Origin: an uncultured Lachnospiraceae bacterium
GTDB taxonomy: Bacteria; Bacillota; Clostridia; Lachnospirales; Lachnospiraceae
Assembly: GCA_934351765.1 (NCBI GenBank)
Contig: CAKRJM010000113.1
Location: 1-7,147, forward strand
Direction: 5' to 3'
Length of the DNA: 7,147 nt
Shown here: piece after piece, positions 1 to 6,977 of the stretch
Position numbering within the stretch: the stretch's first letter is position 1
How the letters are laid out: the number at the start of each line of letters is the position of its first letter
Position numbers and translations under genes: made by a program
The notes under the pieces: generated by a model
Database searches by the model: none
What the model saw: the letters and a program-made list of their open reading frames with translations, nothing else
Told to the model about the DNA's origin: nothing

Positions 1-1392
1 TCCCTTTTCCGGGGAAAGAATGATCACCGCCTGATGAAGATTATTTAATAAATAATCCGTGATCAGACTCTCAAAATAGCCGTCCTTCTGATGCGTCCGT
101 AAAAACCGGAAGCTTTCCTCAAATTCCAGATGCATGAACGGATTGGTCTCCTCATACAGCCAGCTGTCGAAGCACTGAAGCCCGTACATCAGTCCCTTGG
201 GATACGCTCCGAATTCCGCCTCCCGGTATTTGAACTCCAGCGCATTTAATCCCGCCTCCAGAAGGCGTTCGTCAATTCCGTTCTCAGCCATCCCCTCCAG
301 CGTTTCCCGGACGATCTTTAAGAATACTTCCAGCCGTTCCCTGTCGGTGTTTTTTGCTACCACAGAGAACACCGGCTGCAGGATCCCGCTGTCATACCCG
401 CCGTAAATATCGGTTCCGATCCCGGCATTTACCAGCGCCTCCTTTAAGGGCGCCCCCGGTGCGGATAAAAGCACGTATTCCAGGATCTGGAATGCGATAT
501 ACAAATGGGGATCCAGATCGGTTCCCACCACCGTATTGACCGAAAGGAAGGTTTTTCCGCGCTCCTCCTCGTCCGCTCCGATGGGATAAAAAATCTCCAC
601 CGGCTTCTCTGCCGTGCAGGGCTTCTGGAACGGAATCGCGGAATCCGGCTCCATGGCATCGTAATCGGAAAGATATTCCCTGTCCAGGAATTCCAGCTTT
701 TCCTCCATATCCATATCACCGTAGAGATAAATATAGCTGTTGGATGGATGATAATAGGTCCGGTGGAAATCCAGAAACTGCTCATAGGTAAGCTCCGGGA
801 TCACCTCCGGATCACCGCCGGACTCTGCATGATACGGGGTATCGGGAAACAGCACCGTTCTGGTATAACGGTCCAGTACGCTCTCCGGAGAGGAGAACAC
901 ACCCTTCATTTCATTATAGACCACACCGTTGATGGTCAGCGGCCCGGCCTCATCCTCCAGCTCATAATGCCAGCCCTCCTGGCGAAAGATCTTCTCGTTG
1001 GTATAAATATTCGGGTGGAACACGGCATCCAGATATACGTCCATCAGGTTCTGAAAATCCTGGTCGTTGACGCTGGCCACGGGATAGACCGTCTTATCGG
1101 AATAGGTCATGGCATTCAAAAACGTATTCAGGGATCCCTTTACCAGCTCCACAAAAGGATCCTTCACCGGAAACTTCCGGGATCCGCAGAGCACCGAATG
1201 CTCCATGATATGAGGCACGCCGGTACTGTTCGATACCGGAGTCCGGAATCCGATGGTAAACACCTTATTGCTGTCGTCGTTGGAAAGCAGGAACAGCCTG
1301 GCCCCGCTTTTTTTATGACGCAGGATCCAGGCCTTTGAATTTAATTCCTTTACTTCTTTTTCAATGATCACTTCATAAGCATTATGCTGCAT
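1..1392 (-). CDS. M16C insulinase-family zinc metallopeptidase (PreP/Cym1-like), N-terminal half, 3' end outside window
   Basis: This reading frame is open for 464 codons from an ATG at 1392 to the window edge with no stop, so only the N-terminal part is present. Residues 61-65 read HIMEH, the inverted zinc motif HxxEH of M16 peptidases, with H61 and H65 as zinc ligands and E64 as the catalytic base. The expected third ligand is E161 in YNEMKG, 97 residues after E64, a spacing that fits the presequence-protease (M16C) branch. Family members are usually near 970 residues and fold as two M16 half-barrels, so about half is visible: the catalytic domain and most of the second, non-catalytic M16 domain. 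No signal peptide is seen, so it is probably a cytoplasmic oligopeptidase; the substrate is unknown. An AAAGGAG site lies 11 bases before the start. The gene follows ydcF after 22 bases and is probably co-transcribed with it. Confidence 0.93.
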   Translation of the reverse strand, partial: MQHNAYEVIIEKEVKELNSKAWILRHKKSGARLFLLSNDDSNKVFTIGFRTPVSNSTGVPHIMEHSVLCGSRKFPVKDPFVELVKGSLNTFLNAMTYSDKTVYPVASVNDQDFQNLMDVYLDAVFHPNIYTNEKIFRQEGWHYELEDEAGPLTINGVVYNEMKGVFSSPESVLDRYTRTVLFPDTPYHAESGGDPEVIPELTYEQFLDFHRTYYHPSNSYIYLYGDMDMEEKLEFLDREYLSDYDAMEPDSAIPFQKPCTAEKPVEIFYPIGADEEERGKTFLSVNTVVGTDLDPHLYIAFQILEYVLLSAPGAPLKEALVNAGIGTDIYGGYDSGILQPVFSVVAKNTDRERLEVFLKIVRETLEGMAENGIDERLLEAGLNALEFKYREAEFGAYPKGLMYGLQCFDSWLYEETNPFMHLEFEESFRFLRTHQKDGYFESLITDYLLNNLHQAVIILSPEKG

Positions 1393-1414
1393 CTGCCTGT
1401 TAACTCCTTTCCGG

Positions 1415-2167
1415 TCAGATATTTCCCATAAACCAGTCCTTCAGGACTGCGAAACATTCTCTCATCATCATATTCGGAAGATAGATCAGATCGGTCTTCG
1501 CCGGAACACCCTGAACCCGCTCCATGCCAGCCTTCTTTCCGATGGCGACCGCCCGGAATACATGAAAATCGCTGGTCACGATCCCGATACGCGCCTCCCG
1601 GTCGCCGATGAGAGACAGACTGTATTCCAGGTTCTGAGCCGTATTCACCGCATACCGCTCCATATAGATCCGTTTCCGGCTGATGCCCTTCCGGGCCAGA
1701 TAATCCCGCATGGCAGCTGCCTCGGAAATTTCCTCTCCCTCGCCTCTTCCGCCGGTGACGACCGCTTTTGTTTCCGGATGCTCATCCAGATACTCCGCAG
1801 CGGTATCCAGCCGGTACTTTAAGGACTTGGACAGCTCCCGTCCGTTGACCTTGGCCCCCAGAACTACCAGATAATCAAACCTGGCATCGGAATCCGGGAT
1901 CATGGAAATTCCAATCATGGAACCGACAATCAGAAAGACCAGAAGAGCCAGCACCACCGTTGTGCGGACCGGCACCCTTACCCACAGGGGCAGTCTCTTT
2001 AAAAACAGCCGGGAGCTCTGGATCCCCCACACCACAGACAGAAGACCGCAGACCACCGCCAGAAGCAGCCAGAACAGAGAAAACGAGGTTCCCATTCCGG
2101 CGTAGGCCACCAGCAGAATATAATAGATCAGGGACAGACTCCCCAGTACTCCAAATAGTATGTTCAT
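1415..2167 (-). CDS. YdcF/SanA/ElyC-type membrane protein with DUF218 domain
   Basis: The 250-residue product has three hydrophobic segments near residues 3-24, 30-48 and 68-90, followed by a soluble DUF218 domain from about residue 97 to 245. Conserved DUF218 features are visible: VVLGA at 101-105, the TGG turn at 138-140 followed by an acidic stretch, SEAAAM at 148-153, NTAQNL at 175-180 and VTSDFH at 197-202. Relatives include E. coli SanA, ElyC and YdcF. They are linked to envelope integrity and lipid-carrier or peptidoglycan metabolism, but the chemistry is not settled, so I assign no reaction. The extra N-terminal membrane helices resemble Firmicute DUF218 proteins. The ATG has AGAGGA seven bases upstream, and that site overlaps the stop codon of the U32 gene, which favours co-translation. 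The domain family is certain; the function is not. Confidence 0.9.
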   Translation of the reverse strand: MNILFGVLGSLSLIYYILLVAYAGMGTSFSLFWLLLAVVCGLLSVVWGIQSSRLFLKRLPLWVRVPVRTTVVLALLVFLIVGSMIGISMIPDSDARFDYLVVLGAKVNGRELSKSLKYRLDTAAEYLDEHPETKAVVTGGRGEGEEISEAAAMRDYLARKGISRKRIYMERYAVNTAQNLEYSLSLIGDREARIGIVTSDFHVFRAVAIGKKAGMERVQGVPAKTDLIYLPNMMMRECFAVLKDWFMGNI

Positions 2168-2179
2168 TGAACCGTCCTC

Positions 2180-3421
2180 TTATGCGGATTCACCCTTCTT
2201 CCGTAAAATATCATATCGCTCCGGTGTCTCGGAAAGCTTCACGAAAAGCGCCTGTCTTGCATGGGGCGCGCTTTCCTGGACCGTTCCCTCGGTGTCGGTA
2301 ATCCCCTCCACCAGTACTTCATGATTTTCACCTGAGGGCTTCATGATCTCAATGGTCTCGCCCACGGAAAATTTATTTTTCTGCTCCAGAGAAAACCAGC
2401 CGTCCGGACGGGCTTCCCCGGCAATACCGAGATAAATATACTCCTGCTTATAGGTGTTGCTGTCATAGATCTGGGCATCCGATCCGGGCTTTCCATAGAA
2501 AAAGCCGGTGGTAAAGGGTCTTGTGGTGCACTTTCCGATCTCCGCCCTGTACCATTCCATGTTTGCTTCATACTGTTCTCTGGAAGCAAACCAGTCATCA
2601 ATGGCCCTTCGATAGGTTCTTGCCACCGTTGCCACATAAAGAGCAGTCTTCATGCGCCCTTCGATCTTTAAGCTGTCGATCCCGGAGGTCAGAATGTCGT
2701 CCATATGCCCGATCATGCACAGATCCTTGGAATTGAAAATAAAGGTTCCCCGTTCATTTTCATAAACCGGCAGATACTCGCCCGGCCTGGTCTCCTCCAT
2801 GACTGCATATTTCCAGCGGCAGGGGTGCGTGCAGGCGCCCCGGTTGGCATCCCGTCCGGCCAGATAATTGCTTAACAGGCATCGTCCCGAATAGGAAATA
2901 CACATAGCGCCGTGGATAAAGGTCTCGATCTCCAGATCATCCGGAATATTGGCCCGGATCTCCCGAAGCTCCTTTAAGGAAAGCTCTCTGGCGGACACCA
3001 CCCGCTTTGCGCCCAGCTCATGCCAGAAGCGATAGGTTCCGTAATTGGTATTGTTGGCCTGGGTACTCACATGGCGCTCGATCTCCGGTGCAGCCTCTTT
3101 GGCGATCATAAAAACGCCGGGGTCGGAAATGATCAGCGCATCCGGACCGATGGACTTCAGCTCCTCAAAATACCTCCGGACACCATCCAGATCCTCATTA
3201 TGGGCGAGGATATTGGCGGTTACATAAACCTTCACACCCCGCTCATGGGCAAAGGCAATCCCCGCCTTCATGTCTTCCATGGAAAAATTCTTTGCCTTGG
3301 CACGGAGCCCGAAGGCTTCTCCGCCGATGTAAACAGCATCCGCGCCGTAGATCACGGCCGTTTTTAACACTTCCAGGCTGCTGGCCGGAATCAGAAGCTC
3401 CGGCTTTGTTCTCTCCTTCAT
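2180..3421 (-). CDS. trhP: U32 family peptidase-like protein, likely prephenate-dependent tRNA uridine(34) hydroxylase TrhP
   Basis: The 413-residue protein carries the U32 signature: E166-x-F168, G171-A-M-C174, then SGRC181 and S184. Further cysteines C197 and C201 in ACTHPC complete a four-cysteine set expected to hold an iron-sulfur cluster. The N-terminal part (about 7-270) looks like the U32 barrel, opening with ELLIPASSLEVLKTAV; residues about 325-405 match the small C-terminal domain. U32 proteins were named as collagenase-type peptidases, but E. coli TrhP (YegQ) and B. subtilis TrhP1/TrhP2 (YrrN/YrrO) hydroxylate wobble uridine 34 of tRNAs using prephenate. Its start overlaps the stop of the TrmR-like methyltransferase gene by four bases, the same partner as in B. 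subtilis, which strongly favours the tRNA role over proteolysis or rRNA hydroxylation (RlhA branch). Only one U32 gene is seen here, whereas B. subtilis has two. An AAAGGAG site lies 11 bases before the ATG. Confidence 0.9.
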   Translation of the reverse strand: MKERTKPELLIPASSLEVLKTAVIYGADAVYIGGEAFGLRAKAKNFSMEDMKAGIAFAHERGVKVYVTANILAHNEDLDGVRRYFEELKSIGPDALIISDPGVFMIAKEAAPEIERHVSTQANNTNYGTYRFWHELGAKRVVSARELSLKELREIRANIPDDLEIETFIHGAMCISYSGRCLLSNYLAGRDANRGACTHPCRWKYAVMEETRPGEYLPVYENERGTFIFNSKDLCMIGHMDDILTSGIDSLKIEGRMKTALYVATVARTYRRAIDDWFASREQYEANMEWYRAEIGKCTTRPFTTGFFYGKPGSDAQIYDSNTYKQEYIYLGIAGEARPDGWFSLEQKNKFSVGETIEIMKPSGENHEVLVEGITDTEGTVQESAPHARQALFVKLSETPERYDILRKKGESA

Positions 3422-4077
3422 CGCTGTAACTGCTCCTTTATTTTCACACTGATGGTCACGCCGTCCCCGATGGGGATCACCGCCGTCTCCAGTTCCTCCA
3501 TGTGCTTGATGGTATAGAGATATTCCCGCATACGCGCATGGATCGTGCGGTTTCTTCTCGTCACCGCAAACCGCGACTCAATAAGATCTCCGTCCTGAAG
3601 CACATTGTCTGACACCAGAACGCCTCCAACCGGCATGAGCCGCAGCACCTCCGGAAGAAAATGGATATACTGCCCCTTTGCCGCATCCATGAAGATAAAA
3701 TCATACGGTCCCGAAAGACTCTTTAAGATCTCTGCCGCATCGCCGGGGAGGAGGGTAATAACATCTTCCTTCCCGCCCCGCCTGAAGTTCTCCCGTGCAA
3801 TGGGAATCCGTTTTTCATATTTTTCGATGGTGGTAATGGTACTGCCCTCGGGCATATGCTCGCTCATTAAAAGCGCCGAATACCCCGTTGCCGTTCCCAC
3901 CTCCAGAATCCTCCTCGGCCGCTTCATCTCCACCAGCGTTTTTAAGAGGCTTCCGGTCTCTTTCCGGATAATAGGAACAAAAGAGGCAGCCGCCTCCTTT
4001 GCGATCATCCGCAGGAATTCGCTGTCTCCCTGTTCCAAAGAATTAATATACGTGATAGTCCGTTCATCTACGATCAT
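3418..4077 (-). CDS. trmR: class I SAM-dependent O-methyltransferase, likely tRNA 5-hydroxyuridine methyltransferase TrmR (YrrM-like)
   Basis: The 219-residue protein is a Methyltransf_3 (catechol/caffeoyl-CoA type) O-methyltransferase. Motif I, ILEVGTATGYSALL at 57-70, forms the SAM-binding loop. E85 in TIEKYE should contact the SAM ribose. GDAAEIL at 112-118 is the adenine-side motif. D131 in FMDAAKG and D157-N158 in SDNVL are the expected divalent-metal ligands. B. subtilis TrmR (YrrM) methylates 5-hydroxyuridine at tRNA position 34 to 5-methoxyuridine. The basic stretch RRNRTIHARMREY at 174-186 could contact RNA, which is an inference. Both ends are coupled: its ATG overlaps the stop of the MltG-like gene, and its TGA overlaps the ATG of the U32 gene, each as ATGA. 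AGAGGA lies upstream of the start. A small-molecule catechol methyltransferase is the alternative, but the U32 partner argues against it. Confidence 0.88.
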   Translation of the reverse strand: MIVDERTITYINSLEQGDSEFLRMIAKEAAASFVPIIRKETGSLLKTLVEMKRPRRILEVGTATGYSALLMSEHMPEGSTITTIEKYEKRIPIARENFRRGGKEDVITLLPGDAAEILKSLSGPYDFIFMDAAKGQYIHFLPEVLRLMPVGGVLVSDNVLQDGDLIESRFAVTRRNRTIHARMREYLYTIKHMEELETAVIPIGDGVTISVKIKEQLQR

Positions 4078-4439
4078 GATGCTTCCTCTGTATCCACAGC
4101 CGCACCGGAAAGTACATCCAGGATCATCTTTCCGGTCATGTTGCTGTTTAACCGGTAGCTTCCTGCCTTCAGGCTGCTTCCGTAAAAATATTTCTGTGCA
4201 ATCAGTACCAGAGAGCTGTCGATCAGCCCTTCTTTTTTCAGCTTCTCCGCCACCTGGCGGATATTCTCCCCGGAATCCACTGTAACCGTCACTGTGTATG
4301 GATGATCCGAGACACCCTCCCGTTCATCAAACACGTCCTTTCCGAACTGATAGCCCTTCACCGACAGCAAAAGGATCACGGACACCGCGGCTGCCAAAAT
4401 CGTAAAGCGCAGCAAAACGCCGAATATCTGTTTTTTCAT
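4074..4439 (-). CDS. short MltG/YceG-like membrane protein lacking the transglycosylase catalytic domain
   Basis: The 121-residue product has a short basic N-terminus, one membrane helix at about 7-29 and an extracytoplasmic domain at about 48-113. That domain matches the N-terminal LysM-like region of MltG: VTVDSGENIRQVAEKLKKEG (53-72), then LKAGSYRLNSNMT (90-102) and ILDVLSG (106-112). Full MltG proteins are roughly 330-380 residues and cut nascent glycan strands endolytically with a catalytic glutamate in the C-terminal domain; that whole domain is absent. The gene holds the same place as yrrL/mltG in B. subtilis, before trmR. The short length looks natural rather than caused by a frameshift, because its TGA overlaps the ATG of the next gene and no leftover catalytic segment follows. 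AAAGGAG lies six bases before the ATG. It may be a non-catalytic glycan-binding or regulatory remnant; that role is inferred. Automated pipelines would probably call it MltG. Confidence 0.85.
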   Translation of the reverse strand: MKKQIFGVLLRFTILAAAVSVILLLSVKGYQFGKDVFDEREGVSDHPYTVTVTVDSGENIRQVAEKLKKEGLIDSSLVLIAQKYFYGSSLKAGSYRLNSNMTGKMILDVLSGAAVDTEEAS

Positions 4440-4481
4440 ATCCGTCTCCTTTCTGAAAGCCGGACCGGAACAGGCCGGAGC

Positions 4482-6158
4482 TTAAACCTCCATGATGATC
4501 GGCATGATCAGGGGATTCCGCTTCATCTTCTTCCAGATATAATCACTTAAACTGTCGCGGATCACATTCTTGATCTTGCCCCAGTCACTGATTCTCCGGT
4601 CAAGGCAGTGCATAACCGCATCCTTTACCACGGCATGTGCCTCTTCCATAAGGTTTTCCGACTCTCTCACATAGACAAAGCCTCTGGAAACAATATCGGG
4701 GCCTGCAAGAAGCTCATTGCCTCTCCGGTCAAGCGTCAGAACCACGATGATGATTCCGTTCTGTGCCAGGTTCTGACGGTCACGAAGTACGATATTGCCG
4801 ACATCACCGACGCCAAGGCCGTCAACCAGTACCGGGCCTGCCGTCACACTTCCGGTAACCTCCGCTGAATCCGGTGTCAGTTCCATGACATTTCCGGAAT
4901 GCATAATATGAATATTCTCCTCCGGAACACCCATTTCCTTTGCGATCTCGGCCTGTGCCATCAGATGACGGTACTCGCCGTGGACCGGAAGTGCAAACTT
5001 CGGCTTCACCAGAGAATAGATCAGCTTCAGATCCTCCCTGCAGGCATGGCCGGATACATGGGTATCCTGGAAAATGACCTTTGCTCCCTTGGCAGACAGC
5101 TCATTGATGACCTGAGCCACCGCCTTCTCGTTCCCGGGGATCGGATTGGAGCTGAAAATAACCGTATCGCCGGAGTTGATCGATACCTTTTTATGAAGAT
5201 CCGCCGCCATACGGGAAAGAGCCGCCATGGACTCGCCCTGGCTTCCGGTGGTAATAAGCACCGTCTTTTCCGGCGGATAATTATTCAACTGGGAAATATC
5301 CATCAGCGTACCGTCCGGGATCTTGATATATCCAAGCTCGTTGGCAATGCCGATGATGTTGACCATGCTCCGCCCCTCCACGACAACCTTTCTGCCGTAC
5401 TGATACGCAGAGTTGATGATCTGCTGGACACGATCCACATTGGAGGCAAACGTTGCAACAATGATCCGGCGATCCTTGTTTTCTTCAAAAAGCCGGTCGA
5501 AGGTCCGTCCCACCGTGCGCTCTGACATGGTAAAGCCCTCGCGTGCAGCGTTTGTACTGTCCGCCATCAGGGCCAGAACTCCCTTCTTTCCGAGCTCGGC
5601 AAACCTGGTTAAGTCCACCGGATCACCGTAGATGGGCGTATAATCGATTTTAAAGTCTCCGGTATGGACAATGGTTCCCACCGGCGTAAAGATGGCAAAC
5701 GCGGCCGCATCGGCAATGCTGTGGTTTGTCCGGATAAATTCCACCCGAAAGCAGCCCAGGTTCACGGACTGTCCGTATTTCATGACCTTCCGCTTGGTGG
5801 ATCGGGTCATGCCGCGCTCCTTTAACTTATGCTCAATGATCCCCATGGTCAGCTTTGTCGCATAAACCGGCACATTGATCTCCTGCAGCACATAAGGCAG
5901 GGCGCCGATATGATCCTCATGTCCGTGGGTGATCACAAAGCCCTTGACCTTTTCAATGTTATCCTTCAAATAGGTGATGTCCGGAATCACCAGATCGATT
6001 CCCAGCATATCATCGCTGGGAAACGCCAGTCCGCAGTCCACCACAATGATACTGTCCTCATATTCAAGGACAGTCATATTCATTCCAATCTGTTCCAGTC
6101 CGCCTAAGGGAATGATCTTCAGCTTGGAGGTTCCCGTTGCTTTTTCTGTTTTTCTCAA
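4482..6158 (-). CDS. rnj: ribonuclease J (metallo-beta-lactamase/beta-CASP exo- and endoribonuclease)
   Basis: The 558-residue protein matches RNase J in length and domain order. The metallo-beta-lactamase core contains HGHEDH at 78-83 (H78, H80, D82, H83), H146 in TNHS, D168 in HTGDFK and H393 in PVHGEYRH. The beta-CASP insert spans about 225-375, including ATFASNVDRVQQI and the HVSGH motif at 367-371. The C-terminal domain (about 445-558) ends in PIIMEV, a common ending in clostridial enzymes. RNase J degrades RNA 5' to 3' from monophosphorylated ends, cuts internally, and takes part in mRNA turnover and rRNA maturation in the cytoplasm. The start is TTG, supported by AAGAGG eight bases upstream and by the usual short lead-in to LKIIPLGGLEQIG. 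It follows the DUF1292 gene after 31 bases and precedes the MltG-like gene by 42. Only one RNase J gene is seen in the window; whether it corresponds to J1 or J2 cannot be decided here. Confidence 0.97.
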   Translation of the reverse strand: MRKTEKATGTSKLKIIPLGGLEQIGMNMTVLEYEDSIIVVDCGLAFPSDDMLGIDLVIPDITYLKDNIEKVKGFVITHGHEDHIGALPYVLQEINVPVYATKLTMGIIEHKLKERGMTRSTKRKVMKYGQSVNLGCFRVEFIRTNHSIADAAAFAIFTPVGTIVHTGDFKIDYTPIYGDPVDLTRFAELGKKGVLALMADSTNAAREGFTMSERTVGRTFDRLFEENKDRRIIVATFASNVDRVQQIINSAYQYGRKVVVEGRSMVNIIGIANELGYIKIPDGTLMDISQLNNYPPEKTVLITTGSQGESMAALSRMAADLHKKVSINSGDTVIFSSNPIPGNEKAVAQVINELSAKGAKVIFQDTHVSGHACREDLKLIYSLVKPKFALPVHGEYRHLMAQAEIAKEMGVPEENIHIMHSGNVMELTPDSAEVTGSVTAGPVLVDGLGVGDVGNIVLRDRQNLAQNGIIIVVLTLDRRGNELLAGPDIVSRGFVYVRESENLMEEAHAVVKDAVMHCLDRRISDWGKIKNVIRDSLSDYIWKKMKRNPLIMPIIMEV

Positions 6159-6172
6159 ATAAATTACCTCTT
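6159..6172 (-). promoter_or_regulatory. ribosome binding site fixing the TTG start of rnj
   Basis: On the minus strand AAGAGG (6167-6172) lies eight bases before the TTG at 6156-6158. No ATG or GTG with a comparable site occurs near the conserved start of the protein, so this site decides the TTG call. Confidence 0.72.
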
Positions 6173-6189
6173 ACTTTCTATAAATCCGT

Positions 6190-6447
6190 TCACTGGATAT
6201 CCACATCCTCCAGAAGCTCATTGAAGATCCTCGCCAGGTACTGCTGTTCCTTTTCGTCCTCCACGATCTCATAAATGGCCTCTGCTTCCTCTGCCGCAGA
6301 AACATCTTTTAAAATATAACAATCTCCGTCCTCATCCTCCGAGTCGGTCACAAGCACATAATTACAGCCGGCCACCCTGGTCTCCTCCAGGACATAGCAG
6401 GCGATCGTTTCTCCGTCTTCCGCGGTCAGAATGATCTTCTCGTCCAT
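6190..6447 (-). CDS. DUF1292 domain-containing protein (YrzB family)
   Basis: This 85-residue, strongly acidic protein matches the DUF1292/YrzB family: an opening like MDEKIILTAEDGETIACYVL, a central YVLVTDSEDEDGDCYIL (30-46) and a C-terminal helix rich in glutamate with IFNELLED (74-81). No enzyme motif, membrane segment or signal peptide is present and the function is unknown; the family is usually found between ruvX and mltG or rnj, as here. The frame is open further upstream to an ATG at 6567 inside ruvX. I chose the ATG at 6447 because GGAG sits five bases before it, the family match begins there, and the upstream 40 codons look like translated spacer. Three cysteines (C17, C28, C43) are present, but without a recognisable metal-binding pattern. 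Confidence 0.88.
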   Translation of the reverse strand: MDEKIILTAEDGETIACYVLEETRVAGCNYVLVTDSEDEDGDCYILKDVSAAEEAEAIYEIVEDEKEQQYLARIFNELLEDVDIQ

Positions 6448-6553
6448 ATTATCTCCAATCTTTTTCTTCCAGAAACTTCTGTTCCGGATTCCTTCGTTTT
6501 TCCCTTCACCGGAAATCCTTTCCGTCAAAGCAAAAAGCAAATGGCAACACAAA
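6448..6553 (-). other. 106-base gap between ruvX and the DUF1292 gene with small inverted repeats
   Basis: This is the longest non-coding stretch of the window. It holds an imperfect stem, GGATTCC at 6486-6492 against GGAAATCC at 6511-6518, with an 18-base loop and one bulged base. A shorter perfect GGAAA-N3-TTTCC palindrome at 6511-6523 shares one arm, so the two cannot form together. No T-tract follows on the transcribed strand, so it is not a standard terminator. A TTGACG occurs on the minus strand, but no good -10 box lies at the right distance. The likely meaning is spacer or an mRNA processing leader; function is unproven. Confidence 0.3.
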
Positions 6554-6970
6554 TCACAGGGAATCAAGATATCCCTGTAAAATCAACACCGCAGCAATTT
6601 TATCCACGTAGTCCTTCCGGTGTTCCCGCCGGACTCCCGCTTCTTTCATGATCTCATCCGCTTCCACCGTCGTCAGCCGCTCGTCCCAGTAGATCACCGG
6701 AAGCCCGGTTCTGGCGGAAAGCTTTGTTCCGAATTCCTCCGATTTTTTCGCCCGTTCTCCGAAATCGCCATTCATATGGAGCGGACAGCCGACAACCAGC
6801 TTCTCCACCTCATATTCCTTAATCAGCTCTTCCAGCCGTGCCAAGGTACGGCGAAGCTTGTTTTCCTCCTGTCGTCTTACAATCTCAACGCCCTGTGCTG
6901 TAATTCCAAGAGGATCACTCACCGCAACTCCCACGGTCTTGGAGCCGAAATCCAGTCCCATAATCCGCAT
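6554..6970 (-). CDS. ruvX: RuvX/YqgF family RNase H-fold nuclease (Holliday junction resolvase-like, pre-16S rRNA processing)
   Basis: The 138-residue length is standard for YqgF/RuvX. The RNase H-fold residues are in place: D7 in [12 protein letters not shown] (5-16), the [10 protein letters not shown] strand and loop (59-68), WDERLTT at 95-101 with D96 and E97, and D123 in [15 protein letters not shown]. The family is annotated as a putative Holliday junction resolvase, while E. coli YqgF has been linked to maturation of the 16S rRNA 5' end. Both are family knowledge, and the sequence cannot separate them. The gene starts seven bases after the ireB stop, and the only plausible ribosome site (AAGGG) lies inside the last ireB codons, implying coupled translation. 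A second in-frame ATG four codons in is a less likely start because it would place the conserved LDFG motif too close to the terminus. Confidence 0.95.
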   Translation of the reverse strand: MRIMGLDFGSKTVGVAVSDPLGITAQGVEIVRRQEENKLRRTLARLEELIKEYEVEKLVVGCPLHMNGDFGERAKKSEEFGTKLSARTGLPVIYWDERLTTVEADEIMKEAGVRREHRKDYVDKIAAVLILQGYLDSL

Positions 6971-6977
6971 AAGCTAT

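Noticed and set aside
505..1338. Plus-strand open frame of 277 codons opposite the M16 peptidase gene
   Set aside because: It lies entirely antisense to a frame with clear HxxEH peptidase motifs, its translation shows no recognisable domain and has a shadow-like composition rich in I, H, R and G, and no reason exists to prefer it.
2180..3421. Collagenase-type protease, as the U32 name suggests
   Set aside because: No protease catalytic pattern is apparent; the cysteine signature and the TrmR neighbour point to the tRNA hydroxylase branch instead.
3605..4285. Plus-strand open frame of 226 codons opposite the methyltransferase and MltG-like genes
   Set aside because: It runs antisense across two well-supported genes and their overlap, and its sequence is serine/arginine/proline-rich, as expected of a shadow frame.
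4440..4481. Possible terminator between rnj and the MltG-like gene
   Set aside because: CCGG-containing repeats are present, but they pair poorly and no T-run follows in the transcript direction; the gap also contains the ribosome site of the next gene.
4899..5525. Plus-strand open frame of 208 codons opposite rnj
   Set aside because: It is the complement of conserved RNase J coding sequence and shows no domain of its own.
6448..6567. Forty-codon N-terminal extension of the DUF1292 protein starting at an ATG inside ruvX
   Set aside because: The family match and the GGAG site both point to the ATG at 6447; the extension looks like translated spacer and would overlap the ruvX end.
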